A DNA stretch of 64,000 nucleotides from Dryomyza anilis. Taxonomy: Eukaryota; Arthropoda; Insecta; Diptera; Dryomyzidae. Position numbers and translations under genes: made by a program. Location of the stretch: the NCBI GenBank assembly GCA_951804985.1, contig OX638135.1, positions 37,131,024-37,195,023 of the forward strand, read 5' to 3'. Numbering within the stretch: position 1 is the first letter of the stretch; every line of letters begins with the position of its first letter. Of this stretch, positions 1 through 11,593 are shown piece by piece. The notes beneath the pieces were generated by a model. The model made no database searches. It was not told the origin of the DNA and worked only from the letters and a program-made list of their open reading frames with translations.

Positions 1-65
1 GGAAGGTTCTTAAAGAAGATTCTTTATCGGACCACAGGTATATCGAGTTTCATACTGACCGAGAG

Positions 66-1911
66 GTGCTGCCCTCTATGACGGTAAGAAACCCTAGAAA
101 AACGAACTGGGCACGCTTCAGACATGAACTTGAGAATTCCCTCAATATTCCTGTCAGAATTCGTACCAAAGAAAGTATTGAGACGTCCGTTCAAGTTATG
201 AACGATGTCATAAATTCTAGTTTTGTACGAACATGTCCGGTACGAAAAACGTTATCTAGACCTCCCGTTCCTTGGTGGAACGCTTGTCTTGAAACCTTGC
301 GCAAGGATTCCAGAAAGCTTCTAAATAGGGCCCTAAGGAGCAACTTAGACTCTGACTGGTTTCTTTATCGAGCTAAGCAGAAAGAGTATAAGAAACGAAT
401 TCGTAAATAGAAAAGTGTTTCTTATAAAGACTTCTGCAGTAGCATCGAATCCTGCAGTGAGACTAGCAGATTGGTCAAGTTTCTTAAAAGAGACCGAACT
501 GCTCGACTGAACTCACTGCGGAGACCTGATGGCTCGTATACTGAGTCTAAGACAGAGGCACTCAGTGTCCTAGTTGAGACTCACTTTCCGGGAAATCAAA
601 TCCACATAGGGCCACTTTGTAATCCCAGCACTGGGGACTGCAATAACAACTCTAATGTGACAAAACAAGACTGCCAAGTTGCCAGATTGGTTGTGTACGA
701 TGGAGCTATCCAATACGCACTGGAATCTTTTAATGGCTTCAAGTCACCTGGACCGGATGGCATCTACCCAGTCATGCTACAGGAAGGTATAACCCAATTG
801 CTACCATGCCTAAATAAGATCTTTAGAGCAAATCTCGCATGGGCATTCATTCCGACATCCTGGCGTTTAGTTAAAGTAGCCTTCATTCCTAAAGTTGGAA
901 GAGAAGAGCTTCAGATCCATTAGTATGATGTCCTTCATACTAAAGTGTCTAGAAATACAAGTTGAGTTGCACATCAGAAAAACATCGCTGTCAAGGTACC
1001 CACTATCATCAAGACAGCATGCCTACCAACGTGGAAAATCCTGTGAAACAGCATTGCAACATCTGGTTGGCCGGATCGAGCATGCTTTTCAGAGGAAGAT
1101 GTACGTGCTGGGCATATTTGTGTACATTGAGGGTGCTTTTGATAATGCGACTTTTGATAGAATGTGTGACGCAGCTAGAAGGCATGGAATAGATGAAACA
1201 TTGGTCAAATGGCTAAGGTCAATGCTAATGTTTAGGACCATCACTTCGGAGGCGGAGTGCGGTCAGTATATTATGGCAGGGGTGAATAGAGGTTGTCCTC
1301 AAGGAGGCGTTCTCTTCCCCCTGCTCTGGTGTATGCTGGTTGACTCTCTAGTCAACGATCTCGATGGACCAGGTGTCTATTCCCAGGCCTATGCAGATGA
1401 TGTTGCCATTCTTGCCATTCTTGCCACAGGCTTTTCCCTCAATGAGGTCTGTGTTAAAACACAAAACTCGTTGAACCGAATTGACAGCTGGTGTACTGCA
1501 AACGGACTTTCCGTCAACCCTCACAAAACAGGGATTGTTCTCTTCACTAGGAAAAGAATAATGACAGGATTATCTCTACCAGTACTTAAGGGTGTCACTA
1601 TTCCTCTGTCTAACGAAGTAAAATATCTGGGCTTAACTCTAGATAGTAAACTACTTTGGACAAAACATGTTGAAAATAAAATTTCGCGAGCATTGAATGC
1701 CTTCTGGCAATGCAGAGGAATTTTTGGGAAGACATGGGGACTATCGCCGAGAAAAACCTTATGGATTTACACGGCAATGATAAGACCGATGATATCATAT
1801 GCATCGGTAGTCTGGTGGAACAAGCTGTCGCGAAAATGCGTGACAACTAGTCTTGCCAAGATTCAGAGAACCGTACGGGTGCCTTTCCCACTACACCTGG
1901 TCCAGCACTGA
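66..1911 (+). pseudogene. LINE ORF2 reverse transcriptase part, broken
   Basis: Encodes the linker and reverse transcriptase of the LINE. Visible RT signs are the block with SPGPDGIYP near 750, CPQGG near 1300 and the catalytic YADD motif near 1390. The frame is interrupted by a TAG at 408-410, where the sister copy on the other strand has a serine codon. A frameshift near 897 moves the frame before the block SFRSIS; this same shift is present in the sister copy. After 1860 the frame is lost again, and the protein continues in another frame toward RNase H. No functional enzyme is expected from this copy. Confidence 0.85.
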
Positions 1912-1961
1912 ATGCAATCCTAAATCTACCACCACTTGACATCTTCATCAGAGGCGAAGCC

Positions 1962-3011
1962 ATGAAAGGCTGCTGGAGACTAAAACGAGGTGGTTTCTGG
2001 TTTAATGTTCCATGGAATATCTCTGACATTGCACTTGACACTCCATTAGACACCTGTCTACTGGAGATGCCATCTGATGCAATGATAACAGAAATATTAC
2101 CAAGACGAAATTTTGAGGTCTGCCAACCTGACATTCAAGACTGGCTAACGCCTGACTGTGAGCCAGGTAGAGGGTCACACCGCATTTTCACAGACGGCTC
2201 CAGAACCGATCAGGGATCTGGTGCTGAAGTGTTTGTGGAACCGGATGACCGCAGACTTCACTTCGCCTTAGGCGACAATGCCTCGGTATTTCAAGCCGAA
2301 GTCTATGCTATACTTATGGCTATGGACTACATTGCGGATAATAGATGGCAGAACAGGGCTATATCAGTTTGCAGCGATAGTCAGGCTGCTCTTATGGCTT
2401 TGAACAACCAGGTCATCCAATCCAAAATTGTACGTCAATGCAGATCACGTCTCAATTGTGTTGGTAAATACAATACACTGAAACTGATTTGGGTGCCGGG
2501 CCATAAAGGAGTTTCGGGCAATGAAACATCTGACGAACTAGCACGTGCTGGATCTGAGGATAATCCATTTGGACCAGAACCCGTGCTTGGACTACCTGCA
2601 TCTACGGGAAAATTCGTCATCAGCTCTTGGGTCGCCTCCGCACACAAGAGCAGATGGCTGAATGAGACGAAATGTAGATTCTCCAAGCTCATGACACCGA
2701 CGATAACCAAAAGATCGGCCTCGTTTCTACTTTCCTTAAGTAGAAAGGAGTGCAGAAAACTAACGGGACTTCTAACGGGACACAACGCATGTGAAAAACA
2801 CATGAACGCAATCGGCCTGGCCGAAAGCGCCTTATGTTCTGCCTGCTACGAAGAAACTGGCACCACAGAGCACTATCTCTGTGACTGTCCAGCATTTCCT
2901 AGAATTAGAAGGCAGATCTTTGGCACAGACGTGATGAGAGAGGATCAGCTTCACTCTCTATCACACAATAGCCTTCTTAGATTCAATAATGAATCTAAGA
3001 AGTATCATTAA
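1962..3011 (+). pseudogene. LINE ORF2 RNase H and C-terminal Cys/His region
   Basis: A 349-codon open frame that is the 3' continuation of ORF2, not an independent gene. It carries an RNase H domain with all four acidic positions readable: FTDGS near 2190, the AEVYAI helix near 2300, CSDSQAA near 2375 and NETSDELA near 2525. WVPGHKG precedes the last acid. A C-terminal cysteine/histidine cluster (CSACYEETGTTEHYLCDC, about 2840-2890) is typical of this LINE group. The first ATG is internal; homology starts upstream of it in a different frame from the RT, so the methionine at 1962 has no special meaning. Confidence 0.85.
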
Positions 3012-3104
3012 AAACCAGGGAACTGGGTCACAGCACAATGGATATAACCCTGTCTGAGTGCAGTGGCTCTTTTATCCCACATTAAAAAAAAAAAAAAAAA
3101 ATAG

Positions 3105-4242
3105 CCATTTGACCAATGTTTCATCTATTCCATGCCTTCTAGCTGCATCACACATTCCCTCAAAAGTCACATTATCAAAAGCACCCTCGATGTAAACAAA
3201 TATGCACATCACGTACATCTTCCTCTGCAAAGCATGCTCGATCCGGCCAACCAGATGTTGCAATGCTGTTTCACAGGATTTTCCACGTTGGTAGGCATGT
3301 TGTCTTGATGATAGTGGGTACCTTGACAGCGATGTTTTTCTGATGTGCAACTCAACTTGTATTTCTAGACACTTTAGTATGAAGGACATCATACTAATGG
3401 ATCTGAAGCTCTTCTCTTCCAATTTTAGGAATGAAGGCTACTTTAACTAAACGCCAGGATGTCGGAATGAATGCCCATGCGAGATTTGCTCTAAAGATCT
3501 TATTTAGGCATGGTAGCAATTGGGTTATACCTTCCTGTAGCATGACTGGGTAGATGCCATCCGGTCCAGGTGACTTGAAGCCATTAAAAGATTCCAGTGC
3601 GTATTGGATAGCTCCATCGTACACAACCAATCTGGCAACTTGGCAGTCTTGTTTTGTCACATTAGAGTTGTTATTGCAGTCCCCAGTGCTGGGATTACAA
3701 AGTGCCCCTATGTGGATTTGATTTCCCGGAAAGTGAGTCTCAACTAGGACACTGAGTGCCTCTGTCTTAGACGCAGTATACGAGCCATCAGGTCTCCGCA
3801 GTGAGTCCAGTCGAGCAGTTCGGTCTCTTTTAAGAAACTTGACCAATCTGCTAGTCTCACTGCAGGATTCGATGCTACTGCAGAAGTCTTTATAAGAAAC
3901 ACTTTTCGATTTACGAATTAGTTTCTTATACTCTTTCTGCTTAGCTCGATAAGGAAACCAGTCAGAGTCTAAGTTGCTCCTTAGGGCCCTATTTAGAAGC
4001 TTTCTGGAATCCTTGCGCAAGGTTTCAAGACAAGCGTTCCACCAAGGAACGGGAGGTCTAGATAACATTTTTCGTACCGGACATGTTCGTACAAAACTAG
4101 TTTTTATGACATCGTTCATAACTTGAACGGAAGTCTCAATACTTTCTTTGGTACGAATTCTGACAGGAATATCGAGGTAATTCTCAAGTTCATGTCTGAA
4201 GTTCGTTTGTATAGGGTTTCTTACCGTCATAGAGGGCAGCAC
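3105..4242 (-). pseudogene. LINE ORF2 linker and N-terminal RT, copy 2
   Basis: Minus-strand counterpart of 66-1214. It reads through the position where copy 1 has a stop, but has a nine-base deletion near 4200 relative to copy 1 and carries the same frameshift near 3410 that copy 1 has near 897. RT is cut after the segment LVKWL, where the frame runs into the T-run that is the complement of copy 1's poly(A), producing a run of phenylalanines. The shared frameshift shows that the two copies descend from an already damaged source. Confidence 0.8.
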
Positions 4243-4900
4243 ATCTCGGTCAGTATGAAACTCGATATACCTGTGGTCCGATAAAGAATCTTCTTTAAGA
4301 ACCTTCCAGTTAAAGATTGACTCAGTCTACAGTTAGACAAAGTAAGGTCAATCACTTCCTGTCTTCTAGCAGTCAGACACGTGGGTTTATTACCAGTGTT
4401 GTGAATGTTCAGATTGGAGGTCATGATAAAGTCAAGGAGTCTGGTACCTCGTGCGTTGCATTTACTGCTGCCCCACACATTGTGTTGAGCATTAGCGTCA
4501 CAGCAAAGAATAAGGTCGGTCTCCTTAAGATCACAGTACTCACAGGGAAGTAGCCTGAGGCGACAATCAGATGTTTCCATCCACTATCGCTTTCATAGCT
4601 CACTTTGGCTGCCAACAGGTCTTGCCCACAGAATTGGGTTAACTTGGTGACAGCAAAGTGTTTCGATACTATAAGACAGCTTCTAGGCCTTGCGGCTTGC
4701 TCATCGTATAGTATGGTTTCACCACGTAGTTCACTAAGACCACAGATGCTTTTGTTATACATGGTTCTTGGATCGCTGTGATGTGTGCAACATGGAAAGC
4801 CGCTTACCTAGTAAAGCGGTAGCAGCCCTAGAATATTGCAGATTGATCTGAGTAAATATCATGACAGGATAATTAACTCGTTTCTCATCATGTGCCTATT
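4227..4900 (-). pseudogene. LINE endonuclease (EEP fold) domain, copy 2, frameshifted
   Basis: Two overlapping minus-strand frames (4762-4421 and 4580-4227) together give an exonuclease-endonuclease-phosphatase domain. The clearest motif is LILCCDANAQHNVWGSS near 4500, the DFNAHH-WGS type segment of I/R1/Loa endonucleases, with the usual Phe replaced by Ala. It is followed by RGTRLLDFI and a Thr-Cys-Leu segment. The catalytic SDH motif is not readable at the end, where the frame has decayed. The domain normally nicks target DNA for target-primed reverse transcription. Confidence 0.7.
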
Positions 4901-4945
4901 CATTTGGAATTGATTCGGAATTTGATCCGTCCAAAGAATAAGTAT

Positions 4946-5813
4946 TTAGATAGCATGACATCTAACGACTTCTGGTCTAAGCCAACAACTAGGGTTGAGC
5001 CCTCCTTGTCCTCCGGACCTCGCTCTGGTTATGGCTATAGATTTTCCATCCGTTCGTTTCGATGCCCTGGTTCTGAGCACGTAGGCAGGCAAACACTTCC
5101 GCTGTTTTCCTGATAGAACCAGGTATCCAGCATATTGCTCGCCTCCGTTTGGGTGCATCTCCGCTGAAAACAGCGAAGCGTGATTTGCACAAGGGGGGAT
5201 TTTAGCAACGGCTGTGGCAATCCAATCGAAATTGGCTTGAGACGAGCATAGCACCTTCATGATGCCATCACTCGTCTCATAGCCTTTTGCGTTTGCACTG
5301 ACACCGCCGGTGCTGACTAGCCGCCAAATATGATCGGTGCAGTGTTTTACTTCTGCATCATTAATCTTTTGCTCCTTCCCCAATTTGCCAATAATCGTAA
5401 CCGGAAGCGCTTTGCGAGCAGCATAACGATATGATACTGCTAGCCTACCTCTGTCAGTGGATGTTGAAGACAGTTCATCCGCAGCCTATCAGGAACATGA
5501 AGCACCAGTGCTTAGCCGAAACGACACTTTCCTCTACTTGTATGGGAACCACTGCGTTGTCGATATCCTCCTCTAGATTCCTAGCTGTCTCATAAATTTG
5601 GGAGATGGAGGGGCACGATGAACCCCCTGCTACAGGAGCAGAAAGGTTCATCGTACCAAGGTTGGTTGCGTGGATTGAGGCCTCTAGAATCCTTGCCTCA
5701 GCCGCCGAATCGGGTGGATTGCCACTTTTGTGGGTACCACCTGGAGTAGTCATATCTTTATGTTGACCCATTGCGGTGGTGTAGGGTTTGTTTAGAGTCT
5801 GCCACCCCACCAA
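4946..5813 (-). pseudogene. probable LINE ORF1 region, broken
   Basis: Two minus-strand frames (5813-5475 and 5383-4946) lie just upstream of the endonuclease of LINE copy 2, where ORF1 is expected. The upstream part is rich in Ser, Pro and acidic residues; the downstream part has no zinc knuckle that I can recognise. The frames differ, so at least one indel separates them. Assignment to ORF1 is by position, not by homology. Confidence 0.45.
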
Positions 5814-5965
5814 TAAAAAAGACCATGGTAGTATTTAGTTCATTACTCATCACAAGCCTGTCTGACAAGGGTGACCCTACCAGAAACTTTAAAAAGTTTC
5901 CGTCAGCTTAGCCTTATTGAGTCATTGTAACTTAAGCCCCCACACCACGTCAAGGTAACCACCAC

Positions 5966-6931
5966 GTGTGGGGAACAAGTGGTTACCGTCAGGTTCTAGT
6001 TGAAGATAGTGACAAAGAAAAAACTGCTTTCAGTACAGGTCTTGGTCATTTCGAATTTAACAGAATGCCATTCGATTTAACGGGGGCACCTGCCACTTTT
6101 CAAAGGATAATGAACCACATACTAACAGGTTTACAGGGTATTGACTGTTTTGTTTATTTAGATGACATAGTGGTTTATGGAAGTAATTTAGCAGAAAACG
6201 AGCATAGGCTATGCAAGGTTTTGCAAAAGCTGAGAGAACATAATTTGAAATTAAATACAGAGAAATGTCATTTTTTGCGACGCTTGGTTATATATTTAGG
6301 ACATAAGTGTTCTGAGTTAGGTGCCCTACCAGACCCAGCCAAAGTAGAGTGTGTAAAAAATATTCCAGTTCCGAAAAATAGGAAGGAAGTTCAAGCATTT
6401 TTATGCTTAATTAATTATTACAGAAAATGTATAGGAGGTATGGCGAAATTGTCATTACCAATAAACTTTTTGCTTAAAAAGGACGCTAAGTTCATATGGA
6501 ATGATAATTGTCAGAATTCGTTTTTAGAACTTAAAGAGGCAATTATGTCACCACCCATACTAGCGTATCCGGATTTTAACGAACCCGTTTTGCTCACGAC
6601 AGACGCCAGTAACGAAGCAATTGGCGCGGTTCTTTCGCAAGGTGAAGTTGGAAGCGACCGTCCGATCGCGTTTGCCAGTAGGTCTCTTAACGATGCGGAA
6701 ACACGCTATTCTACTATAGAAAAAGCATTTTTGGCAATTGTATGGGCAACAAAAAATTATAGGGCATATCTTTTGGGAAGACCATTTAAAATTTATACAG
6801 ATCATCAGCCCCTAAAGGGAATAGCAAATTTAAAAGATCAGACATCACGTCTTGCGCGTTTCCGACACAAATTATCGGAATATGATTTCGAAATTCATTA
6901 TAAACCGGAAAACCGTGGGACCATTGGTTAA
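5966..6931 (+). pseudogene. gypsy reverse transcriptase and RNase H fragment
   Basis: 321-codon frame covering the second half of RT and most of RNase H. RT signs are GLGHFEFNRMPF with the following TGAPATFQ block near 6060-6110 and the catalytic YLDDIVVYG near 6160. RNase H shows LTTDASNEAIGAVL near 6600, the IEKAFLAIVWA helix near 6730 and YTDHQPL near 6800. It ends where the integrase deletion breaks the frame. The first few codons before about 5978 belong to other sequence. It is a relic. Confidence 0.85.
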
Positions 6932-7319
6932 ATTCTGCAATGCATGTTCATAATAACACGGTGCATACGTCGACGGGTCAACGAATTTAAAGCTTAAATG
7001 TTCACCTTTATATTACGCAGAAGACTGCAATAAGATACTTAAGTACCAAATGCAGCGATCATACGAGATCGTCAGGCAAAATCAATGTAGGGTCAAGGAG
7101 GTGTCGAAAAAACAATACGACAAGAACCTCAACCCTATACAATTCAAACCACACGACATGGTTTTAATGAAAAACCAAACTAGGAAGAATAAGTTCTCTT
7201 CAATTTGGAAGGGACCCTACGTTGTCGTAGAGGGAAGTGGGCCCGTGACCACGACGATATTGATCAAAACCAAAGATAAGAAAATTCAAAATAATTTGTT
7301 AAAGGCATATCACAAATAG
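5978..7319 (+). mobile_element. Ty3/gypsy pol fragment with internal deletion
   Basis: Plus-strand relative of the full retrovirus-like element at 7.6-20.4 kb, about 80 per cent similar by eye. It starts mid-RT, runs through RNase H, and then jumps directly to the last part of integrase near 6910, removing about 0.8 kb compared with the full copy (roughly 14650 to 13860 there). It ends with the integrase C-terminal GPY/F-type domain. LINE copy 2 lies immediately upstream, and the full retrovirus begins 300 bp downstream. Confidence 0.85.
6912..7319 (+). pseudogene. gypsy integrase C-terminal remnant
   Basis: Begins at the deletion junction with a short piece of late integrase core (AMHVHNN) and continues to an 89-codon frame at 7050-7319 with KNKFSSIWKGPYVVVE, the GPY/F-type module that binds DNA in Ty3/gypsy integrases. 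Around 7000 this copy keeps one base that the full copy lacks near 13700, which identifies the single-base loss in the full copy. Confidence 0.75.
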
Positions 7320-7620
7320 TGTATGCCGTCAAAACTAAAAATATTATAATATTACCCTGGGTTAGAACCCATAAAAGTAACAATATAAAACCAATTAGCT
7401 ATGCGTTGACAATTAAACTCGTAGATTGCAACGTTATGGAAACATTATGCAACATATAAAAAAAATAAATCTAACCATAAGATATAGAGTAATCATTAAA
7501 TAAATCATTAAATAACTAGTCATTTAGAGGAAGAAATAAATATAAATAGTTTAGGAAAACAGTAAGTAACAAACAGAAAAAAAAATAATAATAAAAAAAT
7601 AAAAACCATAGGACATATGT
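7320..7620. other. AT-rich spacer, no gene seen
   Basis: Probably the non-coding continuation of the gypsy fragment after integrase, into which the full retrovirus inserted. No frame or repeat recognised. The last bases contain CATAT (7614-7618), matching CATAT just after the far LTR (20391-20395): a possible target duplication, with two unexplained bases between it and the LTR. Confidence 0.4.
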
Positions 7621-8215
7621 TGTATTTTATAAGGTCCTTCTTCTAGGACTTTAACTTGATCCTATTTATACTTACTGAGTCCTTTTTACTTTTTTATATT
7701 ATTTAAAACAACCGAGTCTTTTTTACTTCAAGACACTTTATTTCGCTTTAAAAGTTGGTTACACTTATACTTAACACTTAGTTGTAGACAGTTCAGCTTA
7801 TCGAAAACAATTGATCCTTAGTCTATACTTAACTTCTACTTAACACCTCGTATTCTTATAATTTCACAATAAATTGAGTAATTTCATCATGCTAAAATAA
7901 CTTAGTCAGCGTATTTATAATTTCACAATAAATTGAGTACTTTCATCATTCTAAAATAACTAAGTCAGCGTTTATCTGAGTGACCTATTTAACGTGGGCG
8001 TGTATACCTGTGCTATGTTAAGCGGTGTGCGCCAATACAATTAAATGCTGTTTGTGTTTAACATGCATAATGCTTAACCCTAAAAGTATGCCGTAAAGAA
8101 AAATATACTGATTATGTTATATTGTGGATCATAAGCACGCTGTAAGTTCCACGATTATGATACACAATAGTGGATCATATGTAAGATGTGAACTCTACGA
8201 TTATGATACACAACA
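7621..8215 (-). repeat. 3' LTR of the retrovirus
   Basis: Matches 19796-20390 over 595 bp with about three mismatches (7636/19811, and two more in the middle). It contains two internal tandem duplications: about 55-60 bp twice at 7856-7972 and about 45 bp twice at 8125-8215. On the element strand it starts TGTTGTGTATC and ends AAAATACA. Confidence 0.95.
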
Positions 8216-8231
8216 TACCTCCCCCCTTATT
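8216..8231 (-). promoter_or_regulatory. polypurine tract
   Basis: On the minus strand this reads AATAAGGGGGGAGGTA directly before the 3' LTR: the primer for plus-strand DNA synthesis in LTR retroelements. Position and composition are decisive. Confidence 0.9.
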
Positions 8232-8466
8232 GAAAAAAAAAAAAAAATATTATTATTAAGAAGAATAATAGTTATTTTTTTTTTTTTTTTTGTATTATTT
8301 TAATTATTTCTGAAGAGAAAATTATTATTAAAAAGAATAATAGTTTTTTCTTTTTACATTGTTTTATGTGGTATAAATTACGTTAAGTTCTATTAGTTAT
8401 GAAGTTATAATCTTTACTTATATAATATTTAATGGATATTAGTAAATTAAGGGTTGTAATTTCCAG
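8232..8466. other. 3' untranslated spacer of the retrovirus
   Basis: A/T homopolymer-rich stretch between env and the polypurine tract, with near-repeated AAGAATAATAG segments at about 8260 and 8332. No gene seen. Confidence 0.6.
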
Positions 8467-10560
8467 TTATATATAATAAAAACCTGGTCCCGATGTTTTC
8501 GTTGCTGACTGCTGCTGTTCTGCGGTAGTAGTTCGATGCGTTGTCGTTGTTTCTGACGTATTGGATTCTATTTCATGTGACTTCGTTCGTTGACTTGCTA
8601 TGGGTGTTGTGGTGTTTGGTTTCTGCGTTGTTGATTTTCGCAATGAACCGATTTTTTCGAGTGGGGATTTCTTGCTGGGAAATGTATTTGACACCATTTC
8701 AAGGTTTTTCTTAGCCGCTTCTACATCTATTGTTGCTATTGGTGATTTATTTGTATTAAATTCATCGGCTTTTATTGTTGCTTTATTTTTAATTGTCGAG
8801 TAGTAATGTATGTATAATACATATGCCGCTATTATTATTATTAGTATCAGCATTAATATGCCGTACGACATACCGGTTTTCGTTATTTCATTTTGACGAT
8901 TAAGTAATTCTTTGCGCTCCTGGTTATCAGTTAATTGTAGTAATATTTCGTCGAAATCACGATGCCCATCTCTTAATGCTGCTCTTATTTTGCTGTGATC
9001 TGACACCAAGATCGGTAACGATGTTTGTGATATATTTGAATATGATAATGATGACCAATTGCCTTGTAAATTTTCTATCATAACCGTATGTTCTTCCTTC
9101 TTGTATGTTATATTCCTAATGCTTTGATGTGTAAACTTGTATGGCAGTATCATTTCTTTGTTGTGTATGTTGCAAGCTTCATTTATGGACATCCAACCCA
9201 GGCCGGATAGTGTCAATGTGGCTATAGTTGACCCACAAACTGCTTCGAAAAAGGCTGGTGTATTGAATTTATACAACCATGTGTTTGGTGTCCATAGTTT
9301 AACTACTAGGCCAGAACTCCTTTTGATTGCAACATGTTCACAGGTATCTTTAATATCTGTTCTGTGTTGAATCAGCGCTACTTCACATAGTGTGTTGCTA
9401 GTTGTTAGCATGGTTCCTGGACATTTGCATAGTGTAATTTCTTTGTCCGTATGTTGGCTAACCAAAATGCATTTGCTGTGATCTTCATTCGATAGACCTA
9501 TTTATTTGCTCCGGTCTTCTGCTTCTGATATGTAGTCATATGTTGTTTTAACCAATGCATCCCATTCTTCATTAATATTTGTGGGTATTGGGTAAATTCT
9601 ATATAATGTGAACAACAAATCATCAGGTAGTGGTGTCTTGATGACTATTATTAGGCCGTCTGTGTCTGGGAAAACTCGTACTGTTGATGCACGGTGCATT
9701 TCGAATGATTTTTGTATGAACCACTTCGCCTTTCCTCTTAACGTGAGACTAGTCAGCATTTCATCTAACTCGCTCTGGTCTATAAGTGTCGGGTGTAATC
9801 GTCCCTTGTATAGATCATCTATGATTGCCATTTCCATCTGCTGTTGTCCTTGAATTTCGATTAAGTTTGCATTAATTGTAGATTGAATTTCCAAGGTATC
9901 CATCATGAATAGTACATGACTAACTTGTTGGTTTAGTTTTTCATTTATGTATTTTTGTGTTCTTATTGTTATGTTTAACACATTTTGTAGATTTTCGACT
10001 TCCTTCAAGGAATTCAGTAAGGGTTCTGCTATCTTGTTATAATTTGATGAAATCACCGTAATTTGTCTTTTCATTATTTCGTATGTTTTATGTTCATTTT
10101 CATCAATATTATTCAGGTGTTTATAGATAGTTTCTCTTTCATTATTGTCCATCAGTCCAAATGCCCAGTTGAGTCCTTCTCCAATGAAATTGAGTGATCT
10201 CTTTTGTCGGTTACTCTTTATTGTGCGCTTAATAATTTCTTCATTTTTCTGTAGTGTGGCTATTATTGCCGTGGTCTCCCGTGTTGCTGCTATACATGAT
10301 CTTTTTATGCTGGGTCCGTTTACATTGGTGCTCATTTGTTCGCACATTGTGTTTGCCGTGATTATGTATTTGTTTGTCAGCTCCAGGAAATCGTTCAGCT
10401 GTAGCGGTTTAAACTTGGCTACTATCGTCCATTCATCATTGTAGAACAAAGCATCAGTTGTCTTCTCAAAGAATAATCTTGTATCATTAATTGATGTCTG
10501 TGTGATGTTGACTGCTTCATTGGCTGCCAGCATCAGGACCAGTGTGACAATTCTAATCAT
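8467..10560 (-). pseudogene. env: retroviral envelope (env), interrupted by one stop codon
   Basis: Errantivirus Env is a class I-like fusion glycoprotein related to baculovirus F proteins. Visible features in order: hydrophobic signal peptide at the start; a furin-type RQKR site at about residues 118-121 followed by a fusion-peptide-like segment; helical region; a transmembrane segment of about 20 hydrophobic residues (near 8810-8870); and a long Ser/Thr/Lys-rich cytoplasmic tail of roughly 115 residues. A TAA at 9502-9504 divides the reading frame; the halves (10560-9502 and 9501-8467) are in the same frame, so the lesion is a single stop, not an indel. Probably expressed from spliced RNA in intact relatives. 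This copy would give only a secreted, truncated product. Confidence 0.9.
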
Positions 10561-10583
10561 TATATTGGTTTCGCTCTTTATTG

Positions 10584-10607
10584 CCTATCGTAAAGAGAAA
10601 GAGAAGA
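10584..10607 (-). promoter_or_regulatory. candidate env splice acceptor
   Basis: On the minus strand a pyrimidine-rich run (CTTCTCTTTCTCTTTACG) ends in ATAG just upstream of the env start codon. Gypsy-type env is made from a spliced subgenomic RNA, so this is the expected place. The donor was not located. Confidence 0.5.
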
Positions 10608-11593
10608 AATTCCATTTTTTTTCTTTTTACATATTTAATGGAATTCTTGATCATATCATATAGTTTTCTTATAAATATTTCTTAGTTTACCTTAATACAT
10701 CCTGTTAAGGCTATGGCCATAATTATACCTTAATTAGTTATAAAAGTTAGTTTACTTATGTGTCAACATTTACTATATGATTTGTTTAGAAATATATATG
10801 TTTGGATATGTTTCTGCATTATTGCAATACAAATTGTTTTATTTAGAGTCCCAGTAGTACATGGTTAAATGCTAGTCATATTCAACAATACTTAGCTATT
10901 TACTCATGCACCAACTTTTTTTTTTTTTTTTTAAATATTAAGAAATAAGCGCGCGCGACTTCTTAGCATTACATAAATGTATTTGCTATATTAAGTTGTT
11001 AAATATTTAATTTTGTACATCTCAATTGTACTTATTTATTTTCATTACCGTGTAATGATGAATTTAAAACGTTTGTTTGTTTGCTATATTAACGCATATC
11101 TGCATTAATATATTTAGTTTCATGAATGAAAATTGTGTTAGTGATAAAAAATATTAGACAGTTTTGTCGCTGCACTACCGTATCTCGTTTCAGTTCCAGT
11201 ACGTTAGTGGCTTCTGCTTGTAAAGTGCTGAAGTGCATTTAATCGTTTGGCCTATGAATATATTCAAGCCTTCTATATTTTAATATGAGCTGGGAGCATT
11301 GTGCTCTGTGTGCAATGAACTTGTTTGTTTAGAATGCCATTGATATAGGTACTGACCTATCGCAATTTTATGCTTCACAAATAATTTTGATTTTGTTATC
11401 TAATTAATTTTAGTCCATAATACAATGCTAGTTACATAGCTATCGATTCATGTACGGATTAGTTTATCCTACATTTATATTAAACCTGGGAACAGTCTTT
11501 ATGCTCATTGTTCATCATTGTGACCTAGTGTTTTTTAGCTCCGCCCGCTGGAGGTTGGTTGCTGTATTCACAACTCCTAGTCTTTATTTTATT
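10608..11593. other. AT-rich segment between env and the plus-strand unit
   Basis: Part of the extra 2.8 kb between pol and env. No coding frame on either strand. It has a T-run at 10917-10932 followed by a short alternating GC stretch. It may be upstream sequence of the plus-strand gene-like unit. Confidence 0.4.

Larger units (their letters stand above)
1..3101 (+). mobile_element. RNase H-bearing LINE, copy 1 (5' end outside window)
   Basis: Non-LTR retrotransposon of the Loa/I/R1-like group: reverse transcriptase followed by an RNase H domain and a C-terminal Cys/His motif, ending in a poly(A) run at 3084-3101. It enters the window inside the linker between endonuclease and RT, so the upstream part is not visible. 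The coding region is broken by a stop at 408-410, a frameshift near 897 and another near 1875. An inverted second copy begins directly after the poly(A). The clade call rests on RNase H plus RT layout only and could be off by one clade. Confidence 0.9.
3102..5870 (-). mobile_element. RNase H-bearing LINE, copy 2 (inverted, 3' half missing)
   Basis: Same LINE family as copy 1 but on the minus strand. It contains, 5' to 3', an ORF1-like region (about 5813-4946), endonuclease (about 4900-4230), linker and the start of RT (4242-3102). It stops abruptly inside RT, immediately against the poly(A) of copy 1. 3102-4307 is the reverse complement of about 1-1216, so the two form long inverted arms around a 1.9-kb centre. 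The 5' boundary is not sharp; sequence becomes gypsy-like from about 5978. Confidence 0.85.

Noticed and set aside
1..4307. 5' inversion by twin priming as the cause of the inverted LINE pair
   Set aside because: Twin priming splits one copy into non-overlapping halves; here the arms overlap over about 1.2 kb and have private mutations.
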